From contig JAESQU010000105.1 in the NCBI GenBank assembly GCA_016764995.1, positions 1-45,895 on the forward strand: a stretch of DNA of 45,895 nucleotides, in the 5' to 3' direction. Every line of letters begins with the position of its first letter. The first letter of the stretch is position 1. Position numbers and translations under genes: made by a program. The notes under the pieces are model-generated. The model was not told the origin of the DNA and made no database searches. It saw only the letters and a list, made by a program, of their open reading frames with translations. This stretch comes from SAR324 cluster bacterium (GTDB lineage: Bacteria; SAR324; NAC60-12). This document shows positions 8,489 through 17,606 of this stretch, one piece after another.

Positions 8489-11254
8489 TTATTTTTCCGC
8501 TTCCCGGAGTGCGGTAAAAACCCGATCCGGAGTTGCCGGAACATGATGGATTGAAACCCCGGTTGCATGTTTGATTGCACCTAGAATGGCAGGAGCAGTT
8601 GGAATTAAAGCATGTTCGCCAATTCCTTTTGCTCCGTATGGTCCCAAAGGTTCCGGATCTTCAATCAGGATTACTTCGATTTCCGGCATATCTCCCACAG
8701 TCGGCATCAGATAATCGTGCAAATTTTCACTGACGGCTTGGATGTATTCTTCCATCAAAGCCATTCCCAAGCCTTGTGCGATTCCGCCATGGACCTGTCC
8801 TTCAACCTGAGTTGGATTGATAGTTCTTCCTACATCATGAGCGGCAGCGATTCTCAGGACTTTAGTTGTTCCTAACAAAGTATCGACTTCAACTTCAGCA
8901 AGATGCGCAGCAAATCCGTAAGTCGCGTATGGACTGCCCTGTCGATTTTCATCAAGCGTAGTTGTCGGCGGATCAAATGTACCTTCTCCGGTGAGGACAT
9001 CACCATTTGGCTGAGGCAGGATGTCTGCAAGAATAATAACATGTTCGCCATTCTCATCTTCCACAATGAGTTTTTCCGTTGCGGACATTTCTGTTTGCTC
9101 AATGCGGAGAGTCGCCGGTTCCGTTGCTTCAGCAAGGTGAATGATTTGCGCTCGTAAATGTTCTCCGGAAAGTTGAGTCGCTTTTCCTGAAACAAAAGCC
9201 TGCCGTGAAGCAGAAGTTTTTCCGGCATCCGCGGTCAAGTCTGTGTCACCCATTACATACTCAAATTGAGAAGCCGGAAGCCCCAGTGCATCTGCGCAAA
9301 TTTGAACCATAATAGTATTGGAACCTTGGCCGATATCCATTGCTCCATTATACAAAGTTACTTTGCCTTTGCCATTGATGCCGACTCGTATCGTCGATGG
9401 ATTCGAGAGTGAAGTATTTCCGCAGCCGTACCAAGCACTTCCGCAGCCGACTCCTCGTTTGATGTGAGTAGCTTTTTGATTGAAAACAGCGGCCTCTTTG
9501 CGCCATTTTTGCCAGCGACTTTTGAGAGATTCTAGACACTCCACTTGTCCCACGCTATTTTCAAGCAACTGATTGGTAGAGGTTCTGTCTCCTTTCCGCA
9601 GTGCGTTCTTGATCCGGAAATCAAGCGCGTCCATTCCAATTTTTTCTGCAAGTTCATCCATGAGTGCTTCACAAGCAATTGCGGCTTGAGGCGTACCGAA
9701 TCCGCGGAAAGCACCGGAAGGTGTTTCGTTGGTGAGCAGGGCTTTGGTTTGTGAAAGTACATTTGGCACAAAATATGGTCCGGTACAGTGAATCGGAACA
9801 CGATCTGCAACCGTCGGGCCCCATGAAGCATAGGCTCCGGTATTGAAATCTCCATGAAATTCGAAGGCGGTTAACTTGCCGTCTCTGCTGCAACCGGCTT
9901 TAGCGTTCATGCGAGCAGGATGTCTTTTAGTGGTGGAAGCCAATGATTCCGGACGTGTGTAAATGCAACGCACAGGTCGATCCAAAATCCAGGCTGCCAA
10001 AGCCACCAGAGGCTGAACCGAAATGTCCAGTTTTCCTCCGAAAGCACCGCCAACCGCAGACGGGATAATTCGAATTTGCTCCGCTGCAAGTCCCAAAACC
10101 TGGGCTACTTCTGTTTGATCCAAGTAAGGCGCTTGTGTGCAGACAAAGATTTCCAGTCGCTGCCCAACCTTGCGGGCATAACCTGCTTCCGGTTCAATGT
10201 ATCCATGCTCGACTGCGGAAGTTGTCCAACTTCCTTCTGCTACAACAAATGATTCCGAAAAACCCTTTTCCACATCATTCTTTTTCAGAAAACCTTTGGC
10301 AAGGATATTGTCTGGAATTTCAGCTTGTACCGGTTCCAAATTTCCGCTAAGAGACGCGTCCCATCCACGTATGGCTTCAAGTGGTTCCCACGTCAATCCC
10401 AAATCTTCTTCGCTCACTGATTCCACACTTTCACGCTCACCTACCAGTGCAACCACTGCTTCTCCGCGGAAACGCACATGATCTTTAGCTAAAACAGGTT
10501 GATCTTTGATATGAGGAAAGATTCCGAAACCGTTGTTTCCTGTAACATCATCCGCAGTCAAGACCTTGACCATGCCGGGATATTTTTGCAAAACTTTTTC
10601 GGGATGCGCGATGGTGAATTTTGCGCGCGGATGTGGAGAACGAATGGAACGCAGCCAGAGAGAGTCTTCCGGAGCATGATCAGCAGAGAAAATTTCTTCG
10701 CCGGTGAGCTTCTTCCTTCCATCAACTTTCACCATGCGGGAACCGACAGCTGATCCCGATGGTGGAGTTTGTTCTGTAGAAGAAGTTTGTCCGGCTTTGA
10801 GTACGGCTTGAACAATTTTCGTGTATCCGGTACAACGACACAACACCCCACCGATTGCATCAAGAACCTGCGATTCAGTGGGATTCGCAGTTTGATCCAG
10901 CAAAGACTGTGCTGCCATCAACATTCCAGGTGTGCAGATTCCGCACTGCGCCGCACCTTCATCAAGGAACGCCTGTTGAAGTGTTGTCAAGTTGCTGCTC
11001 TCAGCAAGTCCTTCCACCGTACGGGCGTTGTGTCCTTCCAACTGACCGACTGCTGTCAAACAGGCATAACGCTGTTCGCCGTCAATCAGGATAGTACAAG
11101 CTCCGCAATCTCCTGCATCACAGCCAACTTTGGTTCCGGTTAAGCCTAAATCTTCTCGGAGTACATCCGAAAAGCGCCGTAGTGGATTGACAGAAATGGT
11201 TTGCGGGGCGTCATTCAAAATGAATGAAACGATGGTTTTTTCGGATGTACTCAT
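8489..11254 (-). CDS. Molybdenum hydroxylase, fused FeS and MoCo subunits (XdhD-like)
   Basis: This 921-residue xanthine-dehydrogenase-family enzyme fuses two parts. The N-terminal domain holds both [2Fe-2S] clusters: C45, C50, C53, C65 and C104, C107, C139, C141. From about residue 170 follows the molybdopterin-cytosine-dinucleotide catalytic subunit, with GGAFGGK, FRGFGTPQA and the catalytic Glu in KGIGEHAL (E880). It would hydroxylate a purine or another N-heterocycle using water, passing electrons to FAD. The FeS-MoCo fusion with a separate FAD subunit resembles the XdhD/YgfM type. It overlaps the FAD gene by 4 bases. The specificity cannot be read from sequence. Confidence 0.92.
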   Translation of the reverse strand: MSTSEKTIVSFILNDAPQTISVNPLRRFSDVLREDLGLTGTKVGCDAGDCGACTILIDGEQRYACLTAVGQLEGHNARTVEGLAESSNLTTLQQAFLDEGAAQCGICTPGMLMAAQSLLDQTANPTESQVLDAIGGVLCRCTGYTKIVQAVLKAGQTSSTEQTPPSGSAVGSRMVKVDGRKKLTGEEIFSADHAPEDSLWLRSIRSPHPRAKFTIAHPEKVLQKYPGMVKVLTADDVTGNNGFGIFPHIKDQPVLAKDHVRFRGEAVVALVGERESVESVSEEDLGLTWEPLEAIRGWDASLSGNLEPVQAEIPDNILAKGFLKKNDVEKGFSESFVVAEGSWTTSAVEHGYIEPEAGYARKVGQRLEIFVCTQAPYLDQTEVAQVLGLAAEQIRIIPSAVGGAFGGKLDISVQPLVALAAWILDRPVRCIYTRPESLASTTKRHPARMNAKAGCSRDGKLTAFEFHGDFNTGAYASWGPTVADRVPIHCTGPYFVPNVLSQTKALLTNETPSGAFRGFGTPQAAIACEALMDELAEKIGMDALDFRIKNALRKGDRTSTNQLLENSVGQVECLESLKSRWQKWRKEAAVFNQKATHIKRGVGCGSAWYGCGNTSLSNPSTIRVGINGKGKVTLYNGAMDIGQGSNTIMVQICADALGLPASQFEYVMGDTDLTADAGKTSASRQAFVSGKATQLSGEHLRAQIIHLAEATEPATLRIEQTEMSATEKLIVEDENGEHVIILADILPQPNGDVLTGEGTFDPPTTTLDENRQGSPYATYGFAAHLAEVEVDTLLGTTKVLRIAAAHDVGRTINPTQVEGQVHGGIAQGLGMALMEEYIQAVSENLHDYLMPTVGDMPEIEVILIEDPEPLGPYGAKGIGEHALIPTAPAILGAIKHATGVSIHHVPATPDRVFTALREAEK

Positions 11255-12081
11255 GATTTAAGGACTCCCTTGATTGCACGTTGGATTAATTCAGGAACCA
11301 CTTTTTTTCTGTAATCCGCCGATGCGCGAATATCATCAATCGGTTCCAACAATTCAAGGTGCTTTGGTAGAATTTCAATTGAATTTAATTTTTGTCCAAC
11401 AGCTTCCTGTTCCAGCAATCGTAGCCGTTGTGCTACAGGAGAACATGCGCCTATCGCGATTTTTAAGTTCAAAATTTCATCCAGTCCATTCAACTCAGCG
11501 ACTACTCCAACCATCACGATTGAAATGACTAGATAGGCTCTGGTTCCCAATTTTTCAAAATTACCAAGTGCCTTTTCCGCAGGATGAGGAATGAAAATTC
11601 CGCTGATGAGTTCGTCCTCTTTTTTAGCAGTTTTCCTGTTGCCGAGAATGAATTCTTCTAAGGGCAGCACTCTTGTTTCACGCACGGACTGCAGCTGAAC
11701 TTCAGCTTCCAGTGCCAGCAAATTTGGCACACTGTCCGCAGCAGGAGACGTATTGCAGATATTACCGCAAAGTGTTCCGGCGTTTTGAGTCTGGACTCCA
11801 CCGATTGTTTTCGCGGCTTGTTTTAAACCATCAAAAGCAGGCGGAAGTTTTGCCTCAACAATATCAGTCCAGGTTGTTAAGGCCCCAAGCTGGAAACCCT
11901 CAACTGTTTGCTGAATTGCGCGGAGTTGCGGGATACCGGTTAAATCGAGCACATTATCCGTGATCGACTTGCCAACACGTGCAGGAAAAAAATCTGTTCC
12001 TCCCGCGAGCATAATCCTGGGATGTTCATCTAACGCTGCAAGAGCGTCTTCAAGGTTATCAGGTCTAAAGTATGGAAACAT
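11251..12081 (-). CDS. Molybdenum hydroxylase FAD-binding subunit
   Basis: This 276-residue CoxM/XdhB/YgfM-type subunit carries electrons from the iron-sulfur clusters to its acceptor. FAD-binding motifs are LAGGTDFFPARV (about 25-36) and the GTLCGNICNTSPAADSVP segment (about 101-118). The C-terminal CO-dehydrogenase-flavoprotein-like domain follows. It is first in a three-gene operon: the 4-base ATGA overlap with the fused FeS-MoCo gene implies translational coupling. No clear Shine-Dalgarno sequence is seen before the ATG at 12081. Confidence 0.93.
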   Translation of the reverse strand: MFPYFRPDNLEDALAALDEHPRIMLAGGTDFFPARVGKSITDNVLDLTGIPQLRAIQQTVEGFQLGALTTWTDIVEAKLPPAFDGLKQAAKTIGGVQTQNAGTLCGNICNTSPAADSVPNLLALEAEVQLQSVRETRVLPLEEFILGNRKTAKKEDELISGIFIPHPAEKALGNFEKLGTRAYLVISIVMVGVVAELNGLDEILNLKIAIGACSPVAQRLRLLEQEAVGQKLNSIEILPKHLELLEPIDDIRASADYRKKVVPELIQRAIKGVLKS

Positions 12082-12366
12082 CTGTAATATTATGGTTAGA
12101 AAGAAAAAGGCGGGGAATTCTATTTGAGCAATTTATTTGAAGGTTGTGTTTCGTCAAAGACTACCTCAAGAGAGCTTCAATGACAACCTTAAAGAAGCAA
12201 AAGCGAAATTTAAACAGCCTATGTTTTTTTGAAATTCTGTCGGTAATAAACAAAAATATTTTTCAGGTTTAATTTCCATAGCATAAACAGATAAGAACCT
12301 TGCCCGCAAAAAGTATTTCATGTAATATGCTTATTGATTTCTCTACCAAAAACAATCCATAAAAAA

Positions 12367-15300
12367 ATGTTCACCCACCTTCATCTTCACACACAATACT
12401 CTTTGCTTGAGGGCGCAATCCGCATAAAAGAATTGGTTCCCGCGCTTAAAAGCAAAGGTTTTGAGTCCTGCGCGATTACTGATCATGGCAACATGTTTGG
12501 CGCGGTTGAGTTTTATCATGCCTTGAAAGATGCAGATTTGAAGCCGATTATCGGTGTCGGCGCATCAGTCATTGAAGGTGATTATACGGAGGCTTCCGCC
12601 AATTCTGTACGTAACACAAACTCACCATGTCAGACACAATTTCTTTGTCAAAATCGTCATGGCTATCGCAATCTCGGATATTTGGTGAGCCTCAGTTATA
12701 CAGAAGGAAAAGTCAATGGGGTGCCATGTATCAATCATCAACTACTGGAAAAATATCACTCAGGACTGATCGCGCTGAGTGGTGGAATGAATGGAGAAAT
12801 TAACCGTCATTTTCTTGAGGGGCGTCCGGATGACGCACGTCGAGTTGCGATGTGGTACCGAGATGTTTTTGCGGACCGTTACTACATTGAGTTACAAAAT
12901 ACCGGACTTCCAGAGCAATTGGGATTAAACAAACAGTTAGTTCGGTTAGGACACGAGCTGGGAATTCCACTCGTTGCCACAAACGAGTGCCTTTATCTCA
13001 CGCCCGAAGAAGCGGAGGCGCAATACATCCTCTGGTTGATGGGCTTGCAACGCAGAGTTACGGATGAGGGGGTTCCTCTTCAGTCAGGAAATCAGCGTTA
13101 CTTAAAAAGCGCAGAAGAAATGCTGACGGCTTTTAAAGAACTTCCGCTGATTGCACTGGAAAATACAAGTAAAATCGCGGAGCAATGTGAATTGTCCCTT
13201 GAAAATAATAAAATCTTTCTACCGCAAATTTCCACAAGAGAGGATGAAACGGTTGATTCAAAATTGTGTGATGATGCAAAAATAGGTTTGGAAAAAAGAA
13301 TTGCAAAACTTTACGAACTATATGAGCCAGAAGTATCTTTTGAAGAATTTCAACTGCCCTATACGGAGCGTTTAAGTTTTGAACTGGAGGTTATCGTCCA
13401 AATGGAATATCCGGGCTATTTTTTAATTGTTTCCGAATTTATAAAATGGGCAAAAGATAACGGAGTTTCAGTAGGACCCGGCAGAGGTTCCGGAGCAGGT
13501 TCACTGGTCGCCTATGCATTACTCATCACTGATGTTGATCCTCTGCATTACGGACTGCTCTTTGAACGTTTCCTGAATCCATATCGAGTCAGCCTACCTG
13601 ATTTTGATATTGATTTTGATGTAGAGGGCCGAGAAAAAGTGATTGAGCATGTGCGAGAAAAATATGGTGAAAAAAATGTCTGTCAAATTTCAACCTTTGG
13701 TTCACTCAAAGCAAAAGCGGTAGTGCGCGGTGTAGCGCGCGTGTTGGACTTTCCGTACTCAGAAGCAGATAAAATCGCAAAACTGGTGCCAAATGATCTG
13801 AATATCACCCTCGATCAGGCACTTGAAAAGGAACCTGAATTGGCAGTCCTGGCTAGTGAAGGAAGTGAGAATGAACAGCGTTTGATTAAGTTCAGTCGCC
13901 AGTTGGAAGATTTGAACACTCATCTGGGAACACATGCAGCCGGTGTGATTATCATGAATCAGGATATCCGTGAAGTGATGCCTGTATGCACCGGAAAGGA
14001 AGGGACACTGCAGTCGATGTATCCGATGAAATACGCAGAGGATCAAGGCGCGGTAAAATTTGATTTTCTTGGTTTGCAAAACCTTTCCACTATTGACAAT
14101 ACACTGGACTTGATCAGTAAAAGCCGTCCGGACTCTGCGAAGTTGGATATCGCCCGCACTGCGATGGACGATCCTTTAACCTTTGATTTATTTTGCCGCG
14201 CGGATACCATCGGTGTTTTTCAGCTTGAATCGTCAGGCATGAAACGCTTGGTCTCCAGTATGCAGCCCTCAGCGTTTGAAGACATCGTTGCGATTTTGGC
14301 ACTGTATCGTCCGGGTCCATTAGGTTCTGGCATGGTTGAAGATTATGTGCAGTGCAAGCATAAGCGGAAGCGAGTTGTTTTTCCGCATCCGCTGATGGCG
14401 GACATTTTGAGGGAAACCTATGGAGTGCTGGTTTACCAGGAACAAATTATTAAAAGCGTACAGGTTCTGGCTGGATTTTCACTGGGGCAGGCCGATCTAT
14501 TACGACGTGCGATTGGAAAAAAGACGGTTGAGATATTGGCTGAACAGCGCTTACAATTTGTAGAGGGCTGTTTGAAAAACTCAGAGTTTCTGGAGCAATG
14601 TCCACAGGTAAGTACTCCGGAAGAAAAAGCGAATGAGATTTTTGACACAATTAATTATTTTTCCGGATACGGATTTAACAAGTCGCACAGTGTTGCCTAT
14701 GGTTTGATCTCATATCAAACGGCCTTTCTCAAGGCACATTATCCGGTGCAGTTGATGGCGGCGTTATTCAACGGTTCCATCAACAACCAGGACAACATCA
14801 TCAATTACATCAGTGAATGTAAGGCGATGGGAGTAAAAGTTTTGCCTCCTGATGTGAATCACAGCGCAAAAACTTTTACGGTTGCACCGGCTGAGTTCAG
14901 AATTACAGCCATAACCCTTGCGCATTTTGAACGAGATTTTGCGGGCAGCAATCCGCAAAATGATTCACTTCCGCAAGACTGGCTGGAGCCACTCCGGAAT
15001 TCTTTGAAAAAATTAAAAAATCAGGATTTCAAAGATGAAACTGAATTCCTGAAAATAATTAAACAAAACTCGGAAACAGAAAGTGGACTCACACAAGAAT
15101 TTATATTAAATTCAAGCTCCTCTTTTGCCTCATGGTTGCGCAGAGAAGCTAGAGTTGAAGTGATTCGTTTTGGCTTGAACGCTGTTAAAAATGTAGGTGG
15201 AAAAGCAGTTGACGCGATATTGAAAGTCAGGAGTGAACATGGACAATTAACTGATTATATGGAATTCATGAAGAAAGTGAACCTGAATGAAGTTAATCGG

Positions 15301-16170
15301 CGAATGTTGGAAACCCTTGTCAAATGCGGTGCTTTCGATTCTCTGCATGAAAATCGGGCTCAATTATTTGCTGCGCTTGATGGAGCATTTCATTTAGCCC
15401 AGGAATTTCAGCGTGCGGAAGAACCCTCGCAGGATTCATTCTTTTCTTTGATGGATGAAGGTGACGCGAAGGCAACAGAAACTAAACTTGAATTTCCGGA
15501 AGTAAGGAATTGGCCAAAACGTGAACGTCTCAAGCAGGAAAAAGCGGCGCTGGGGTTTTATGTTTCAGGGCATCCGCTGGACAGTTATTCATCTGAAATG
15601 AAACTGCTGGCCACTACGACGGTCAAATTGAAAGATGGTGCGCACGCAGAAAAAAACAAAGTTTCACTCATCGGAATTATCGTCAATAATACCGTCCGCC
15701 TCAACCAGAGCAATGCGAAGTTTGCCATTGCTACTCTGGAAGATACACGTGGCACCCTTGAATTTCCCGTCTTTGCCTCGGTTTATGAAAAGGATGGAGA
15801 ATTGCTCGAAAGTGATGAGCCGTTACTGATTTCTGGACGGGTGAATTATCGAGATGAAGAAGTGGGCATTTTTGTGGACAGTATCCGACGCTTGAGTGAA
15901 ATAAGGGAAACAGAAGCAAAAAGCATGTTAATCAAAATTGGCTCAGATACTCTTTTACTGGAAACCATAAGTTTACTCCGCAGCACATTGCAAAAATATA
16001 CCGGAGACAAACCTTTTACTTTTTCAATTCAAGCCCCAGACGCAACTTTTGTTACCATCACTCCGGAAGAGCGGATTAGTATTACTTCTGCTTTGATTGA
16101 AGAACTGGAAGAATTTCTGCCCCTCCAGACTTTGGAGTTCAGCTATGCATCGCAAAGTAAAGACCATTGA
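12367..16170 (+). CDS. dnaE: DNA polymerase III alpha subunit
   Basis: This replicative polymerase has 1267 residues from the chosen start. The N-terminal PHP domain begins FTHLHLHTQYSL and includes TDHGNMFG. The polymerase core has GPGRGSGAGSL (about 371-381) and PDFDIDFD (about 411-418), which carries two of the catalytic Asp residues. A helix-hairpin-helix and OB-fold tail region follows. I prefer the ATG at 12367 because the PHP motif conventionally starts there; a TTG at 12334 would add 11 unlikely residues. No good ribosome-binding site precedes either start. It is divergent from the molybdenum-hydroxylase operon, with about 285 bases between. Confidence 0.97.
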   Translation: MFTHLHLHTQYSLLEGAIRIKELVPALKSKGFESCAITDHGNMFGAVEFYHALKDADLKPIIGVGASVIEGDYTEASANSVRNTNSPCQTQFLCQNRHGYRNLGYLVSLSYTEGKVNGVPCINHQLLEKYHSGLIALSGGMNGEINRHFLEGRPDDARRVAMWYRDVFADRYYIELQNTGLPEQLGLNKQLVRLGHELGIPLVATNECLYLTPEEAEAQYILWLMGLQRRVTDEGVPLQSGNQRYLKSAEEMLTAFKELPLIALENTSKIAEQCELSLENNKIFLPQISTREDETVDSKLCDDAKIGLEKRIAKLYELYEPEVSFEEFQLPYTERLSFELEVIVQMEYPGYFLIVSEFIKWAKDNGVSVGPGRGSGAGSLVAYALLITDVDPLHYGLLFERFLNPYRVSLPDFDIDFDVEGREKVIEHVREKYGEKNVCQISTFGSLKAKAVVRGVARVLDFPYSEADKIAKLVPNDLNITLDQALEKEPELAVLASEGSENEQRLIKFSRQLEDLNTHLGTHAAGVIIMNQDIREVMPVCTGKEGTLQSMYPMKYAEDQGAVKFDFLGLQNLSTIDNTLDLISKSRPDSAKLDIARTAMDDPLTFDLFCRADTIGVFQLESSGMKRLVSSMQPSAFEDIVAILALYRPGPLGSGMVEDYVQCKHKRKRVVFPHPLMADILRETYGVLVYQEQIIKSVQVLAGFSLGQADLLRRAIGKKTVEILAEQRLQFVEGCLKNSEFLEQCPQVSTPEEKANEIFDTINYFSGYGFNKSHSVAYGLISYQTAFLKAHYPVQLMAALFNGSINNQDNIINYISECKAMGVKVLPPDVNHSAKTFTVAPAEFRITAITLAHFERDFAGSNPQNDSLPQDWLEPLRNSLKKLKNQDFKDETEFLKIIKQNSETESGLTQEFILNSSSSFASWLRREARVEVIRFGLNAVKNVGGKAVDAILKVRSEHGQLTDYMEFMKKVNLNEVNRRMLETLVKCGAFDSLHENRAQLFAALDGAFHLAQEFQRAEEPSQDSFFSLMDEGDAKATETKLEFPEVRNWPKRERLKQEKAALGFYVSGHPLDSYSSEMKLLATTTVKLKDGAHAEKNKVSLIGIIVNNTVRLNQSNAKFAIATLEDTRGTLEFPVFASVYEKDGELLESDEPLLISGRVNYRDEEVGIFVDSIRRLSEIRETEAKSMLIKIGSDTLLLETISLLRSTLQKYTGDKPFTFSIQAPDATFVTITPEERISITSALIEELEEFLPLQTLEFSYASQSKDH

Positions 16171-16273
16171 CTTTCTGAATAATTTCTCGTTTTTTGAGCT
16201 TATTTTTAGTATGCTTAAGCAGTTGAAGGTACTGAATATGAGGGATTAACAAACCAAATAGAAAGAGTTACGA

Positions 16274-17467
16274 TTGTTGAATTTTAACTACAAATGCAGT
16301 CAATGCGCCGCAACCTATGAAATCAGTCCGGAATTGATGTTATGTCCGGAATGTTCTGCTACACATAAACCCGGACAGCCGCTGAACGGAGTTTTGGAGG
16401 TGGAACTGAGTGGAACTTTGGAGAGCAATGATCCTTTAAATTTTTTACCAGTAGAACAAGAATTTTTACCAGCAATTCCTGTAGGCAATACTCCTTTGTG
16501 GCATCCCGAAAATCTGGTTAAAAAATACGGTTTTCCGGAATTGTATTTGAAAGATGATGGAGTTAATCCAACAGGATCCCTGAAAGACAGAGCTTCTTTT
16601 TTGGTGGCGGCTTTTGCCCGCAAACACGGTATTCGGGAAGTTGTAGTCGCATCTACCGGAAACGCGGGGTCTTCAATGGCGGGAGTCGGTGCGGCGGCAG
16701 GACTTAAAGTTAAGCTCTTTTTGCCAAAAACCGCACCTCCGGCAAAAATGATTCAGGCCTTGCAATACGGCGCGGATTTAGTTTTGGCGGAAAAAAATTA
16801 TGACCAGGCTTTTGCACTTTCACTTGAGTACTCAAATACTCGAGGCGGAATGAACCGAAATACGGCTTACAATCCGATGACGATTGAAGGTAAAAAAACG
16901 GTTTCCATCGAAATTTTTTATCAGCTCAAAAAAGCGCCGGATCATGTTTTTGTAAGTGTGGGAGATGGGGTGATAATGTCCGGAGTTTACAAAGGTTTCA
17001 GGGATTTGTTGCAACTCGGACGTATAGACAAAATTCCGGTTGTACACGCAATTCAGGCTTCCGGAAGTACTGCGATTTACCGTGCAATGGAATCCGGAAC
17101 TTTTGACGGGCAGCCGGAACGTCCGGTGCGAGCGGCAAAAACGGTTGCGGACTCGATTTCTGTCGATACACCAAGCAATGGTCACCTTGCGCTGAAAAAT
17201 TTAAAAACTTACGGCGGGCGCTGTGTGACTGTTACGGACGAAGAAATTTTATCCGCGCAAAAAGAACTGTCTTCTGCTTGCGGACTTTTTTCTGAACCGG
17301 CGGCAGCAGCTGCGTATGCAGGGTTTTTGAAACAGAAAGCAACCTTGGATTCCGGAGAAACTTGCGTTGTTCTGCTGACTGGAAATGGACTCAAAGATAT
17401 AAATTCTGCAACTAAAAAAATTGTAATTCCTGAAAATACCATCAATTCTCTTGATGAAATTTCGTGA
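16274..17467 (+). CDS. thrC: Threonine synthase
   Basis: This 397-residue PLP enzyme converts O-phosphohomoserine to threonine. An N-terminal zinc-ribbon has Cys pairs C8/C11 and C24/C27. The PLP Lys is K104 in NPTGSLKDRAS. Downstream motifs include VVASTGNAGSSMAGVGAAAG. The start must be TTG (16274 or the next codon): a TAG lies five codons upstream and the first in-frame ATG would cut into the zinc ribbon. A weak GAAAGAG precedes it. It follows dnaE by about 100 bases and is followed by a terminator-like hairpin. Confidence 0.9.
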   Translation: MLNFNYKCSQCAATYEISPELMLCPECSATHKPGQPLNGVLEVELSGTLESNDPLNFLPVEQEFLPAIPVGNTPLWHPENLVKKYGFPELYLKDDGVNPTGSLKDRASFLVAAFARKHGIREVVVASTGNAGSSMAGVGAAAGLKVKLFLPKTAPPAKMIQALQYGADLVLAEKNYDQAFALSLEYSNTRGGMNRNTAYNPMTIEGKKTVSIEIFYQLKKAPDHVFVSVGDGVIMSGVYKGFRDLLQLGRIDKIPVVHAIQASGSTAIYRAMESGTFDGQPERPVRAAKTVADSISVDTPSNGHLALKNLKTYGGRCVTVTDEEILSAQKELSSACGLFSEPAAAAAYAGFLKQKATLDSGETCVVLLTGNGLKDINSATKKIVIPENTINSLDEIS

Positions 17468-17490
17468 CAGTTTCAAATGCAAAATATTTT

Positions 17491-17562
17491 AGCCGCAGAT
17501 TCACACGGATTAGAACAGAAAAAAATATCCGTTTTTATCCGCGAAGATCTGCGGCTCTTTTT
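17491..17562 (+). terminator. Terminator-like hairpin after thrC, repeat-like
   Basis: AGCCGCAGAT (17491-17500) pairs perfectly with ATCTGCGGCT (17547-17556). The inner CGGAT can pair with either of two ATCCG copies, and CTTTTTAG follows the stem. It lies 23 bases after the thrC stop and can serve as an intrinsic terminator. The wording 'CGCAGATT...CGGAT...ATCCG' also resembles dispersed intergenic repeats that I recall from other environmental genomes. Confidence 0.62.
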
Positions 17563-17606
17563 AGTGGATTCTCGACCATTAACTTTATCTTAACTGAGTA
17601 AAAAAT

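Noticed and set aside
10769-11143. 124-codon plus-strand frame inside the molybdenum hydroxylase gene
   Set aside because: It is antisense to the iron-sulfur domain with its eight conserved Cys; only a shadow.
12334-12366. TTG start for dnaE
   Set aside because: The added 11 residues are not part of the PHP domain; the ATG at 12367 gives the usual N-terminus.
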